Position numbers and translations under genes: made by a program | The notes under the pieces: generated by a model | Databases searched by the model: none | Told to the model about the DNA's origin: nothing | The model's input: the letters and a program-made list of their open reading frames with translations, nothing else | Shown: piece by piece, positions 1 through 5,610 of the stretch | How positions within the stretch are numbered: the first letter of the stretch is position 1 | Layout of the letters: each line of letters starts with the position of its first letter | DNA from: Desulfobacter sp. | Lineage (GTDB): Bacteria; Desulfobacterota; Desulfobacteria; Desulfobacterales; Desulfobacteraceae | Assembly (NCBI GenBank): GCA_030145005.1 | Contig: JAQYWJ010000121.1 | Coordinates: 1 to 6,659, forward strand | Reading direction: 5' to 3' | DNA: 6,659 nucleotides

Positions 1-3
1 TCT

Positions 4-12
4 AAAAGGAGG
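4..12 (+). promoter_or_regulatory. Shine-Dalgarno site of msrAB
   Basis: The run AAAAGGAGG is a near-perfect ribosome binding site. Two ATG codons follow in tandem at 16 and 19. The gap to the first is only 3 bases, while the gap to the second is 6, which is closer to the usual optimum. Translation may therefore begin mainly at 19, which would only shorten the signal peptide by one Met. Confidence 0.8.
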
Positions 13-15
13 CCA

Positions 16-1308
16 ATGATGAATCCCAGACGTATCGTAAAATTTTTTGTCAGTACACTGGTAGTTTTGGGCCTGGTGGCAGGCGTCTTCTCCTATGCCG
101 ATAACAAAATGGATTCAAAGGATATGTCCAGAGACATGGCCCTGGAAAACATTATGGAAGACGGGCCGGCAGTGGCGACTTTTGCAGGAGGCTGTTTCTG
201 GTGCACGGAGTCTGACTTTGAGAAGGTGGAGGGCGTTAAAGAGGCTGTATCCGGATACACCGGCGGCCATACCCGTCATCCGTCCTATTCGGAAGTCTCA
301 GGCGGCACCACCGGTCATGCCGAAGCGGTCCAGGTTTATTATGATCCCGGAGTGGTTTCTTACGGGCATTTACTGGATGTATTCTGGCGCCATATCAACC
401 CCACGGACCCGAGCGGACAGTTCGTGGACAGGGGTAACCAGTACCGGTCGGAAATTTTTTACCACAACGACACCCAGAAACGCCTGGCCCGGGCGTCTAA
501 AAAGAAACTGGAAAAATCAATGGTCTTTGACAAGCCCATCGTGACCCCCATCACCCGGTTCGTTGAATTTTATCCGGCTGAAAAATATCACCAGGATTAC
601 CACAAGCGCAATCCCAAACGTTACAAGTATTACCGGTGGAGATCCGGTCGGGACAAATTTATCGAAAAGGCCTGGAAAAACCATCCCCCCATGGACAAAA
701 GAATGGCCGACGATATGCAGATGAAGACGGATCAAATGGATGTGAAGTCAGATACCATGGAAATGGATGCAGAAACCGACATGGACGGCGGTAAAATACC
801 CTCGGAAAAGGAGATGGATATGATGAAAAAAGAAGGGCGTATGAATGATATGGGCGGTGACATGGGAAAAACATCCTGGAAACGGCCCCATGACAGTGAA
901 ATCCGGTCAAAACTGACACCGCTTCAGTACAAAATCACCCAGCAAAACGGAACCGAGCCGCCGTTCCAAAATCAATACTGGGATAATAAAGAGCAGGGCA
1001 TCTATGTTGACGTCGTGTCCGGTGAGCCCTTGTTCAGCTCCAATGACAAATTCAAATCCGGTACGGGATGGCCCAGTTTCACCCGTCCTCTGGAACCGGA
1101 TAACATTATTGAAAAAAAGGATGTAAGCCTGTTCACGGTCCGCACCGAAGTGCGCAGCCGGCATGCCGACTCCCACCTGGGCCATGTGTTTGACGACGGG
1201 CCTGCCCCCACGGGGCTGCGATACTGCATCAATTCCGCCGCCCTTAGGTTTATCCCCAAGGCAAACCTTGAGGCCGAAGGATACGGGCAGTATGCCTCTT
1301 TATTCTAA
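16..1308 (+). CDS. msrAB: Exported peptide methionine sulfoxide reductase MsrA-MsrB fusion with Met-rich linker
   Basis: Repairs oxidised methionine in envelope proteins: the MsrA half reduces the S-sulfoxide and the MsrB half the R-sulfoxide. Residues 1-28 form a signal peptide (basic start, hydrophobic 8-24, likely cleavage after SYA), so the enzyme should be periplasmic or membrane-tethered. MsrA spans about 52-215, with the GCFWC motif holding catalytic Cys60 and a second Cys63, the GHAEAVQV segment (Glu103) and the DRGNQYRS segment. MsrB spans about 296-425, with GWPSF, HLGHVF and the RYCINS motif carrying catalytic Cys404. The four zinc-binding Cys of many MsrBs are absent, and the usual resolving Cys in SGCGWPSF is Thr350. 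Only three Cys occur in the whole protein. Residues 225-285 are a linker with 14 Met, many Asp/Glu and no Cys or His; four more Met lie at 32-47. Unlike Neisseria PilB there is no N-terminal thioredoxin-like domain, so an external reductant is needed. A strong terminator follows, so it is probably the last gene of its unit. Confidence 0.96.
   Translation: MMNPRRIVKFFVSTLVVLGLVAGVFSYADNKMDSKDMSRDMALENIMEDGPAVATFAGGCFWCTESDFEKVEGVKEAVSGYTGGHTRHPSYSEVSGGTTGHAEAVQVYYDPGVVSYGHLLDVFWRHINPTDPSGQFVDRGNQYRSEIFYHNDTQKRLARASKKKLEKSMVFDKPIVTPITRFVEFYPAEKYHQDYHKRNPKRYKYYRWRSGRDKFIEKAWKNHPPMDKRMADDMQMKTDQMDVKSDTMEMDAETDMDGGKIPSEKEMDMMKKEGRMNDMGGDMGKTSWKRPHDSEIRSKLTPLQYKITQQNGTEPPFQNQYWDNKEQGIYVDVVSGEPLFSSNDKFKSGTGWPSFTRPLEPDNIIEKKDVSLFTVRTEVRSRHADSHLGHVFDDGPAPTGLRYCINSAALRFIPKANLEAEGYGQYASLF
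688..870 (+). other. Methionine/aspartate-rich linker between MsrA and MsrB
   Basis: This part of the msrAB reading frame encodes residues 225-285. Met occurs 14 times, at 226, 230, 234, 236, 241, 248, 250, 256, 267, 269, 270, 276, 279 and 283. The spacings repeatedly give MxM, MxxM and MxxxM patterns interleaved with Asp, Glu and Lys. The segment is hydrophilic and probably disordered. Fused MsrAB proteins usually have short ordinary linkers (general family knowledge). Possible roles are an oxidant sink that the flanking domains regenerate, or a thioether copper-binding segment; neither is proven by the sequence. Confidence 0.85.
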
Positions 1309-1351
1309 CCGATCCTGCCGGCACAAAGCTTTGGCCTTTAAGCCTGTTAAA

Positions 1352-1383
1352 CGCCCCGGGCTGAATGACCCGGGGCGGTTTTT
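1352..1383 (+). terminator. Rho-independent terminator of msrAB
   Basis: A perfect 9-bp GC-only stem (CGCCCCGGG at 1352-1360, CCCGGGGCG at 1369-1377) encloses an 8-base loop. It is followed after one G by five T residues (1379-1383). It lies 43 bases after the msrAB stop codon and should separate msrAB from the block to its right. Confidence 0.93.
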
Positions 1384-1456
1384 ATCTTCAACCGGTCCGC
1401 GGCCTGTTTCTCTTGGCAAATGGCTCCTTTTCGGATTTACAATTGCTTTTGCTGTC

Positions 1457-1485
1457 TTGCCCTCTCTTTTATAAACCATTATATT
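1457..1485 (+). promoter_or_regulatory. Candidate sigma70-type promoter
   Basis: TTGCCC (1457-1462, 4 of 6 to the -35 consensus) and TATATT (1480-1485, 5 of 6 to the -10 consensus) are separated by exactly 17 bases. The element lies downstream of the msrAB terminator and upstream of the small ORF at 1633, so it could drive the 1633-4695 block with a leader of roughly 140 bases. A second, weaker pair, TTGCGA (1540-1545) and TACTCT (1563-1568), also with a 17-base gap, lies closer to the gene. This is a sequence match only. Confidence 0.4.
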
Positions 1486-1620
1486 TTATGCAACATTGGT
1501 GTTTACATGCGATTGCCCTGGGCAGGACCCTAAAATATCTTGCGATTTTCCGCTTTTGAAGGTACTCTTTGATCTGCCGTTTCCAGATTTGAATCCTTAC
1601 AGAACCTCATCAACAAGTGG

Positions 1621-1626
1621 AAGGGA
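1621..1626 (+). promoter_or_regulatory. Ribosome binding site of the 64-residue ORF
   Basis: AAGGGA, preceded by GG, sits 6 bases before the ATG at 1633. It is the main reason to believe that the small reading frame is translated. Confidence 0.5.
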
Positions 1627-1632
1627 AAAAAT

Positions 1633-1827
1633 ATGGGCCCTAAAAAAGAAACCGAGATATTCAAAAAAGGAATCTGGATAAAGGAGCAGCAGGGTATTTT
1701 AACCGTAGGTTCTCTGGATAAAAGAAATACGGATATCATGGTTGTGTCGGATGAATTAAGTACCAGGCTTCATACCTTTGAATCTGATATAATCGAGGCC
1801 CTTTATAAGGAACCTACTACGATATAA
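1633..1827 (+). CDS. Small hypothetical protein, 64 residues
   Basis: I do not recognise this protein. It is hydrophilic, starts with a lysine-rich segment, has no Cys, no membrane segment and no signal peptide. The middle (about residues 19-40) has alternating hydrophobic residues suggestive of beta strands, and the end (about 43-58) looks like an amphipathic helix. A purine-rich ribosome binding site with good spacing precedes the ATG. It lies in its own non-coding context after the terminator and 60 bases before the membrane protein gene at 1888, same strand, so it may be the first gene of that transcript. It could equally be a chance frame; short length is the main doubt. Confidence 0.5.
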   Translation: MGPKKETEIFKKGIWIKEQQGILTVGSLDKRNTDIMVVSDELSTRLHTFESDIIEALYKEPTTI

Positions 1828-1887
1828 CCATTCCTTTGGCCGACCGTTAATCTTGTTTGATGCAGCGGGGCGGTTCATTTTGACATT

Positions 1888-3057
1888 ATGAGACATTTTC
1901 CATTTAAAGTTGTTGTATTCTGCCTGGTCATCACCCCGATTTTGTATACGATTACCCTTTCGGGCTACCGTGACTATCTGGAAAAAAAATATCTTTTAAA
2001 AATAGAAAACGGATTTATCGGAGATTCCAGTGCCCTTTTAAACGGATCAGTACAAATTGAAGACCGGATCGCAAAAAATATCCAGGCCATTATAGACCAG
2101 GACACCCTGATCCGAATAGCTGAACTTGACCTGGAAGTACAGGTGACGGAAGGCCGGGGGAAAATTATTTATCCCATCTACGTGGGAACTGACGGATTTC
2201 AGGAGGACTCCCTGGGCTATTATGATGCCCAGGCGGTTGCAGATAAAAACTTTGCAATTCTTAATTCCGGACTCAAGGTTAATGCCGTCCTGCATCTGGA
2301 TCATGGATCATTTCTTGCGAACTGTATCTTTGCCCTTTACTCCGGTATTTCACTTTTAATCTTTTTTGTATTTTATAGACAGGGCAGCAAAAGGGCTGAA
2401 CAGGAAAGAGAGGCCCAAAACGCCTTGATCGACGATTTGAAACAGAATTTGAAAAAAAATGAGATGCACCATGAAAAGCTGGAAGAAGACCTGAAGAGGG
2501 AACAGACGGAACTGTTTAAAAATATAGAACAATTAGATAAAAAATACCAGTCGGAACAGAAAAAGGCAAAGACAAATGAAGATGAAATGTTTAACGAGAT
2601 CATCGACCTTGAAGAACAGCTCAACACATATATTGAATTAAAGAAGCGGCGGGACGTTGAGGTAAATGAACTCAAATCAAGCCTTGAAAAGTATGAACAG
2701 AGGAAAAGCGGGAGAAAATCCAGACGGAGCGAGTTTGATTTTATATCCAAACGTTTCAAAACCCTGTACAAACATGTTGAAATGAGTAGAAAAGCCTTAA
2801 ACGGATTTATAAACCTGACCGAAGACCAGCAGATAAAGGCGGAAGAAACAATTCACCAGCTGGACCGGGACCCGGGATCGGTCATTGTGAAACGAAAGGT
2901 ATTTTCAGGCAAGAAGCATAAAGCCACCTGTTTTGAAGTATTGTTTGCATATAATGGCAGGCTTTATTTCATGAATCATCCCAACAAAACCCAGGTGGTG
3001 GTGATTGGAACCAAACAGACCCAGACCAAGGATATGGAATATCTCCATAATTTATAA
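1888..3057 (+). CDS. Inner-membrane coiled-coil protein with RelE/HigB-like C-terminal domain
   Basis: No named family recognised for the full length. In order: membrane segment 1 at about 7-24; a region of about 115 residues (25-141), probably periplasmic, with mixed helix and strand character; membrane segment 2 at about 142-163, followed by basic residues that suggest the rest is cytoplasmic. A highly charged coiled coil runs from about 166 to 275 (Lys/Glu/Gln-rich with Leu/Ile heptads), then a basic KSGRKSRR hinge. The C-terminal domain (about 282-389) has a helical start, then a beta-rich part with VKRKVF, NGRLYF, VVVIG and a KQTQTKDMEYL tail. This pattern resembles RelE/HigB-type toxin folds; that match is by eye and moderate. 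Topology recalls membrane sensors with dCACHE-like or small extracytoplasmic domains, but no kinase, HAMP or GGDEF domain is present. ATG 1888 is the only standard in-frame start after the stop at 1858-1860; its ribosome binding site is poor. The stop codon abuts the ATG of the AAA ATPase gene, so the two are very likely translationally coupled and functionally linked. Confidence 0.85.
   Translation: MRHFPFKVVVFCLVITPILYTITLSGYRDYLEKKYLLKIENGFIGDSSALLNGSVQIEDRIAKNIQAIIDQDTLIRIAELDLEVQVTEGRGKIIYPIYVGTDGFQEDSLGYYDAQAVADKNFAILNSGLKVNAVLHLDHGSFLANCIFALYSGISLLIFFVFYRQGSKRAEQEREAQNALIDDLKQNLKKNEMHHEKLEEDLKREQTELFKNIEQLDKKYQSEQKKAKTNEDEMFNEIIDLEEQLNTYIELKKRRDVEVNELKSSLEKYEQRKSGRKSRRSEFDFISKRFKTLYKHVEMSRKALNGFINLTEDQQIKAEETIHQLDRDPGSVIVKRKVFSGKKHKATCFEVLFAYNGRLYFMNHPNKTQVVVIGTKQTQTKDMEYLHNL
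3033..3049 (+). promoter_or_regulatory. Small hairpin ahead of the coupled start at 3058
   Basis: TATGGA (3033-3038) and TCCATA (3044-3049) form a 6-bp stem with a 5-base loop, 8 bases before the next ATG. No usable Shine-Dalgarno sequence precedes 3058, so ribosomes finishing the upstream gene (TAA at 3055-3057) probably restart directly at the adjoining ATG. The stem lies within the upstream coding region, and a regulatory role is only a possibility. Confidence 0.25.
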
Positions 3058-4695
3058 ATGTACAATGAATTCTACAATCTCAAGTTACCCCCCTTTCAGA
3101 TCAGCTGTGATCCCGCATTCATGTGGTTCGGGGAAAAGCATAGAGAAGCCCTTGCCACCCTTAAATACGGCATCCTGGACAACAAGGGGTTCCTGCTTTT
3201 AACCGGGGATGTGGGAACAGGCAAAACATCCCTGATAAACGCATTAATCCAGAGCCTGGAACAGGATATCATCTGCACCTCTGTGCCGGATCCGAGCCTG
3301 ATTAAACTTGATTTTTTGAATTATATTGCCGCAGCCTTTGGCATGGACGGGGAATTTACATCCAAGGGCGCATTTCTTGCTCATTTTAAAAATTTTCTGC
3401 TCAGCGCCGCTGAAAAAAATAAAAAGGTGCTGCTCATCATTGACGAAGCCCAACTGCTCACCCAGGAAATGCTTGAAGAGATCCGCCTGCTGTCAAATAT
3501 TGAAAAACCGGATGCAAAGCTGATAAATATTTTTTTCATCGGACAAAACGAATTCAATGAAATTTTGAACAGGCCCCAGAACAGGGCGGTCCTTCAGCGG
3601 ATGACCCTCAACTACAACCTGGACCCCTTGACCCCGGAGGAGGTGGATGAATATATTCGCCACCGGCTCAAGGTTGCAGGCACACAGGAGCGGTTGTTTG
3701 ACCGGGATGCGGTTCAGGAAATTTTTCTATATTCAGGCGGATTTCCAAGACGCATCAATATTTTATGCGATCATTCCCTGTTGTCGGGTTTTGTCAGGGA
3801 TCAGCGGATCATTGACGCAGGCATTGTAAAGGAATGCGCAAAAGAACTGAAAATTCCAGCCCATGTCCGCAACCTTGAGATCAATGAACCATTTGAGCCC
3901 GGTACCTGCCATGAAAATAAAAATAATCCTCCGGGTGACCTGTCTGCCCGGGTTTTTAACCACCATCCGCCTGTGCAGGAGCCCGCCCCCCTAGTTCCAC
4001 AACCGCAAAAAAAACGATTCCCATGGGGCAACCTGTTAATTTTAATCTGCTTTTTTATTTTTGCCTGGGACTTTATGTTCCCGGACCATTATTTTTCCAT
4101 GCGTTCCCGGGTAGAACAGCAGTTTGATAATACACAGGAAATAATAAAAGAACAAAAAACAGATAAAACTATCCAACCGGGAAATCAGCCCGTTGTCCAG
4201 GATCCTGAACACCCGGATAACCCGACCCCGCCCAATCCAAGAGCCGTCGTTGAAAAAAAAGTCCAGGGCCGGGCTGAAAATTCGGAAGAACTCAAATTTG
4301 TCATTGAGCCCCCGGAAACAGATCCATCACCTGAATTAAATAATCCCCCGCCCCCACTTCCAAGGGATAAAATTACAGTCCGGTTTAAGTATAACGCCAA
4401 TGATCTTACTGAAGAAAACCTTGAAAAGCTTGAAGCATTTTCAAAAGCCCTGGTTGTTCACCAGAATTCAAAAATTCTCATTACCGGATATACGGATGCT
4501 ATGGGGAATGGCACGTATAATTTACAATTATCCAAATTCAGGGCCAATATCGTGAAAAGCTTTCTTCTGGGACTGGGGGTCAAAAGCTATCAGATGAAAA
4601 TCCAGGGTAGAGGCGGTCAGGAGCCCATTGAAAGCAATGATACGGCATGGGGCCGGATGATGAACCGCAGGGTTGAAATCGAGGTGATTGAATAA
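3058..4695 (+). CDS. ExeA/GspA-like AAA ATPase with transmembrane segment and periplasmic OmpA domain
   Basis: Likely an envelope-spanning ATPase that helps a secretion or polysaccharide assembly pass the cell wall. The N-terminus (MYNEFYNL, then PPF and DPAF) is the typical opening of the ExeA/GspA family and fixes the start. Walker A is GDVGTGKTS (50-58), Walker B VLLIIDEAQ (124-132, Asp129/Glu130), and GGFPRRINILCD (227-238) is the family's sensor-2 region. One membrane segment lies at about 324-340. Residues about 372-436 are proline- and acid-rich, apparently a periplasmic spacer. Residues 438-543 form an OmpA-C/MotB-type domain: GYTDAMGN, then LSKFRA and a final NRRVEIEV. Asp480 and Arg495 are spaced as are the diaminopimelate-binding Asp/Arg of OmpA (Asp271 and Arg286 in Acinetobacter). 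Classic ExeA carries a PG_binding_1 domain instead. Relatives in exosortase/PEP-CTERM polysaccharide loci (recalled as TIGR03015) are usually much shorter and lack this tail. The gene begins on the base after the stop of the coiled-coil membrane protein gene. Confidence 0.93.
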   Translation: MYNEFYNLKLPPFQISCDPAFMWFGEKHREALATLKYGILDNKGFLLLTGDVGTGKTSLINALIQSLEQDIICTSVPDPSLIKLDFLNYIAAAFGMDGEFTSKGAFLAHFKNFLLSAAEKNKKVLLIIDEAQLLTQEMLEEIRLLSNIEKPDAKLINIFFIGQNEFNEILNRPQNRAVLQRMTLNYNLDPLTPEEVDEYIRHRLKVAGTQERLFDRDAVQEIFLYSGGFPRRINILCDHSLLSGFVRDQRIIDAGIVKECAKELKIPAHVRNLEINEPFEPGTCHENKNNPPGDLSARVFNHHPPVQEPAPLVPQPQKKRFPWGNLLILICFFIFAWDFMFPDHYFSMRSRVEQQFDNTQEIIKEQKTDKTIQPGNQPVVQDPEHPDNPTPPNPRAVVEKKVQGRAENSEELKFVIEPPETDPSPELNNPPPPLPRDKITVRFKYNANDLTEENLEKLEAFSKALVVHQNSKILITGYTDAMGNGTYNLQLSKFRANIVKSFLLGLGVKSYQMKIQGRGGQEPIESNDTAWGRMMNRRVEIEVIE

Positions 4696-4821
4696 GCAGG
4701 TTTTTTCCCATTCTTTATTAATATCCAAGGTCTTTTTTCTTGATTTGCACCCCCCAAAAAAGATATTTTTAAAATTTGTTGATTTGTTTTGTTTTCAATT
4801 GGATTGTAAAAAGGAATTCCT
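4696..4821 (+). other. AT-rich intergenic spacer
   Basis: These 126 bases hold several T tracts, and an 8-bp inverted repeat (TCTTTTTT 4731-4738 and AAAAAAGA 4756-4763, 17-base loop). The repeat is A/T-rich and lacks a GC stem, so it is not a convincing terminator. TTGCAC (4745-4750) and TTTAAA (4768-4773) with a 17-base gap form a weak promoter-like pair that could serve the next gene. The spacer suggests that the CPBP gene may be a separate transcription unit. Confidence 0.4.
4811..4815 (+). promoter_or_regulatory. Ribosome binding site deciding the GTG start
   Basis: AAGGA, preceded by further A residues, lies 6 bases before GTG at 4822. This supports the GTG rather than the in-frame ATG at 4867, which has no comparable site. 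Confidence 0.65.
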
Positions 4822-5541
4822 GTGAGTACATCCAACACTGATAGTTACCGGAAAAAATGGAAAAATATGGATCTGCTGATTCCTTATGCAGCACCGTATT
4901 TCGCTTATGTGGCTCTTTCTTCTGTTCTGCATAACAAGCTGCCCGAAGAAATCATATATATAATGAAGCTGGTGATTGTGCCCGGACTTTTGATCTGGGC
5001 CTGGAAATGGTACGTTCCTTTAACCGGCCCTAAAAATAAATGGATATCCTGTTTGTGGGGAATCGTTTTCGGGATCATTGGACTGGTGGTGTGGTGCGGT
5101 TTATATGCCCCTTTTACAACTCCCGGGGATGGTGCGCCGTGGTCTGATCTCGGATTTGCCCTAAGGCTTTTGACGGCCGGTTTTGTGGTGCCGGTTTTTG
5201 AAGAGTTGTTCATGCGCGGATTTGTCTTCCGGGTCGCCCTGCAATGGGATCTTCTGCGCAGGCAAAAAACGCCAAAAGCCTTTTCTGCGGCCCTGGATGA
5301 GGCCAGTATTTTCGATGTCGCACCGGGGCAGTGGACCGTTTACGCCATTGTGATTTCAACTATTATTTTTGCCGCGGGCCATCTGGTTGGCGAATGGCCT
5401 GCAGCCATTGCCTACGGCGTACTCATGGCCCTTTTGTGGATATTGAGACAAGATCTGATTTCCTGCATTGTTGCCCATGGGATAACCAATATCGGGTTGG
5501 CCCTTTATGTCTATTCCTTCGGGCATTGGGAGTTGTGGTAA
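4822..5541 (+). CDS. CPBP family (CAAX prenyl protease-related) intramembrane protease
   Basis: A 239-residue, highly hydrophobic protein with about six to seven membrane segments (near 19-36, 46-64, 76-96, 112-126, 172-190, 193-209 and 211-231). It has the three CPBP signature motifs: FEELFMRG (Glu127, Glu128, Arg132), FAAGHLVGEW (His187) and AHGITNIGLALYV (His219, Asn223). These Glu and His residues form the glutamate-type intramembrane protease centre in Rce1-like enzymes. The substrate is unknown. A subgroup of such proteins (recalled as the CAAX prenyl protease-related family TIGR03008) accompanies exosortase/PEP-CTERM sorting systems, and the order of motifs and length fit it, but this assignment is from memory. 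Starts at GTG with a good ribosome binding site. It follows the ExeA-like gene after 126 bases and precedes the epimerase gene by 69 bases, consistent with an envelope polysaccharide locus. Confidence 0.9.
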   Translation: MSTSNTDSYRKKWKNMDLLIPYAAPYFAYVALSSVLHNKLPEEIIYIMKLVIVPGLLIWAWKWYVPLTGPKNKWISCLWGIVFGIIGLVVWCGLYAPFTTPGDGAPWSDLGFALRLLTAGFVVPVFEELFMRGFVFRVALQWDLLRRQKTPKAFSAALDEASIFDVAPGQWTVYAIVISTIIFAAGHLVGEWPAAIAYGVLMALLWILRQDLISCIVAHGITNIGLALYVYSFGHWELW

Positions 5542-5598
5542 GGCCCATGGTCAAAACCAGGGGTTTTCAACGGTTGAGATCAACACATATTAAACATC

Positions 5599-5603
5599 AA
5601 GGA
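5599..5603 (+). promoter_or_regulatory. Ribosome binding site of the epimerase gene
   Basis: AAGGA, 7 bases before the ATG at 5611, supports this start. Confidence 0.65.
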
Positions 5604-5610
5604 TACACAT

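Larger units (their letters stand above)
1384..1632 (+). other. Non-coding interval between msrAB and the downstream block
   Basis: Together with the terminator this makes a gene-free stretch of 324 bases (1309-1632). I see no tRNA-like, repeat or mobile-element structure here. Short open frames that cross it overlap each other, lack ribosome binding sites and have no recognisable composition. The main supportable content is candidate promoter sequence, the best at 1457-1485. Confidence 0.5.

Noticed and set aside
95..544. Open frame of 149 codons on the plus strand inside msrAB.
   Set aside because: It lies wholly in another frame of the clearly recognisable MsrA domain, is Arg/Trp/Thr-rich and matches no family I know.
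1880..1908. TTGACA (1880-1885) with a 17-base gap to TTTAAA (1903-1908), a good sigma70-like pair.
   Set aside because: It overlaps the start codon of the 1888 gene, and transcripts from it would begin inside the first membrane segment, where no sensible downstream start exists. Likely chance, although it could hint at an internal transcript.
2373..2771. Long open frame on the minus strand (132 codons) opposite the coiled-coil region.
   Set aside because: It is a shadow of the Lys/Glu-rich coiled coil read backwards, giving a Ser/Phe/Cys-rich low-complexity product with no ribosome binding site.
4731..4763. Inverted repeat of T- and A-runs after the ExeA-like gene, possible terminator.
   Set aside because: The stem is almost all A/T with a 17-base loop, so it would be weak. 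The T-run on the left arm and A-run on the right could at best terminate transcription from the opposite strand.
5553..5567. Short hairpin AAAACC/GGTTTT between the CPBP and epimerase genes.
   Set aside because: Only 6 bp with a 3-base loop and no following T tract, so not a terminator; too weak to call regulatory.
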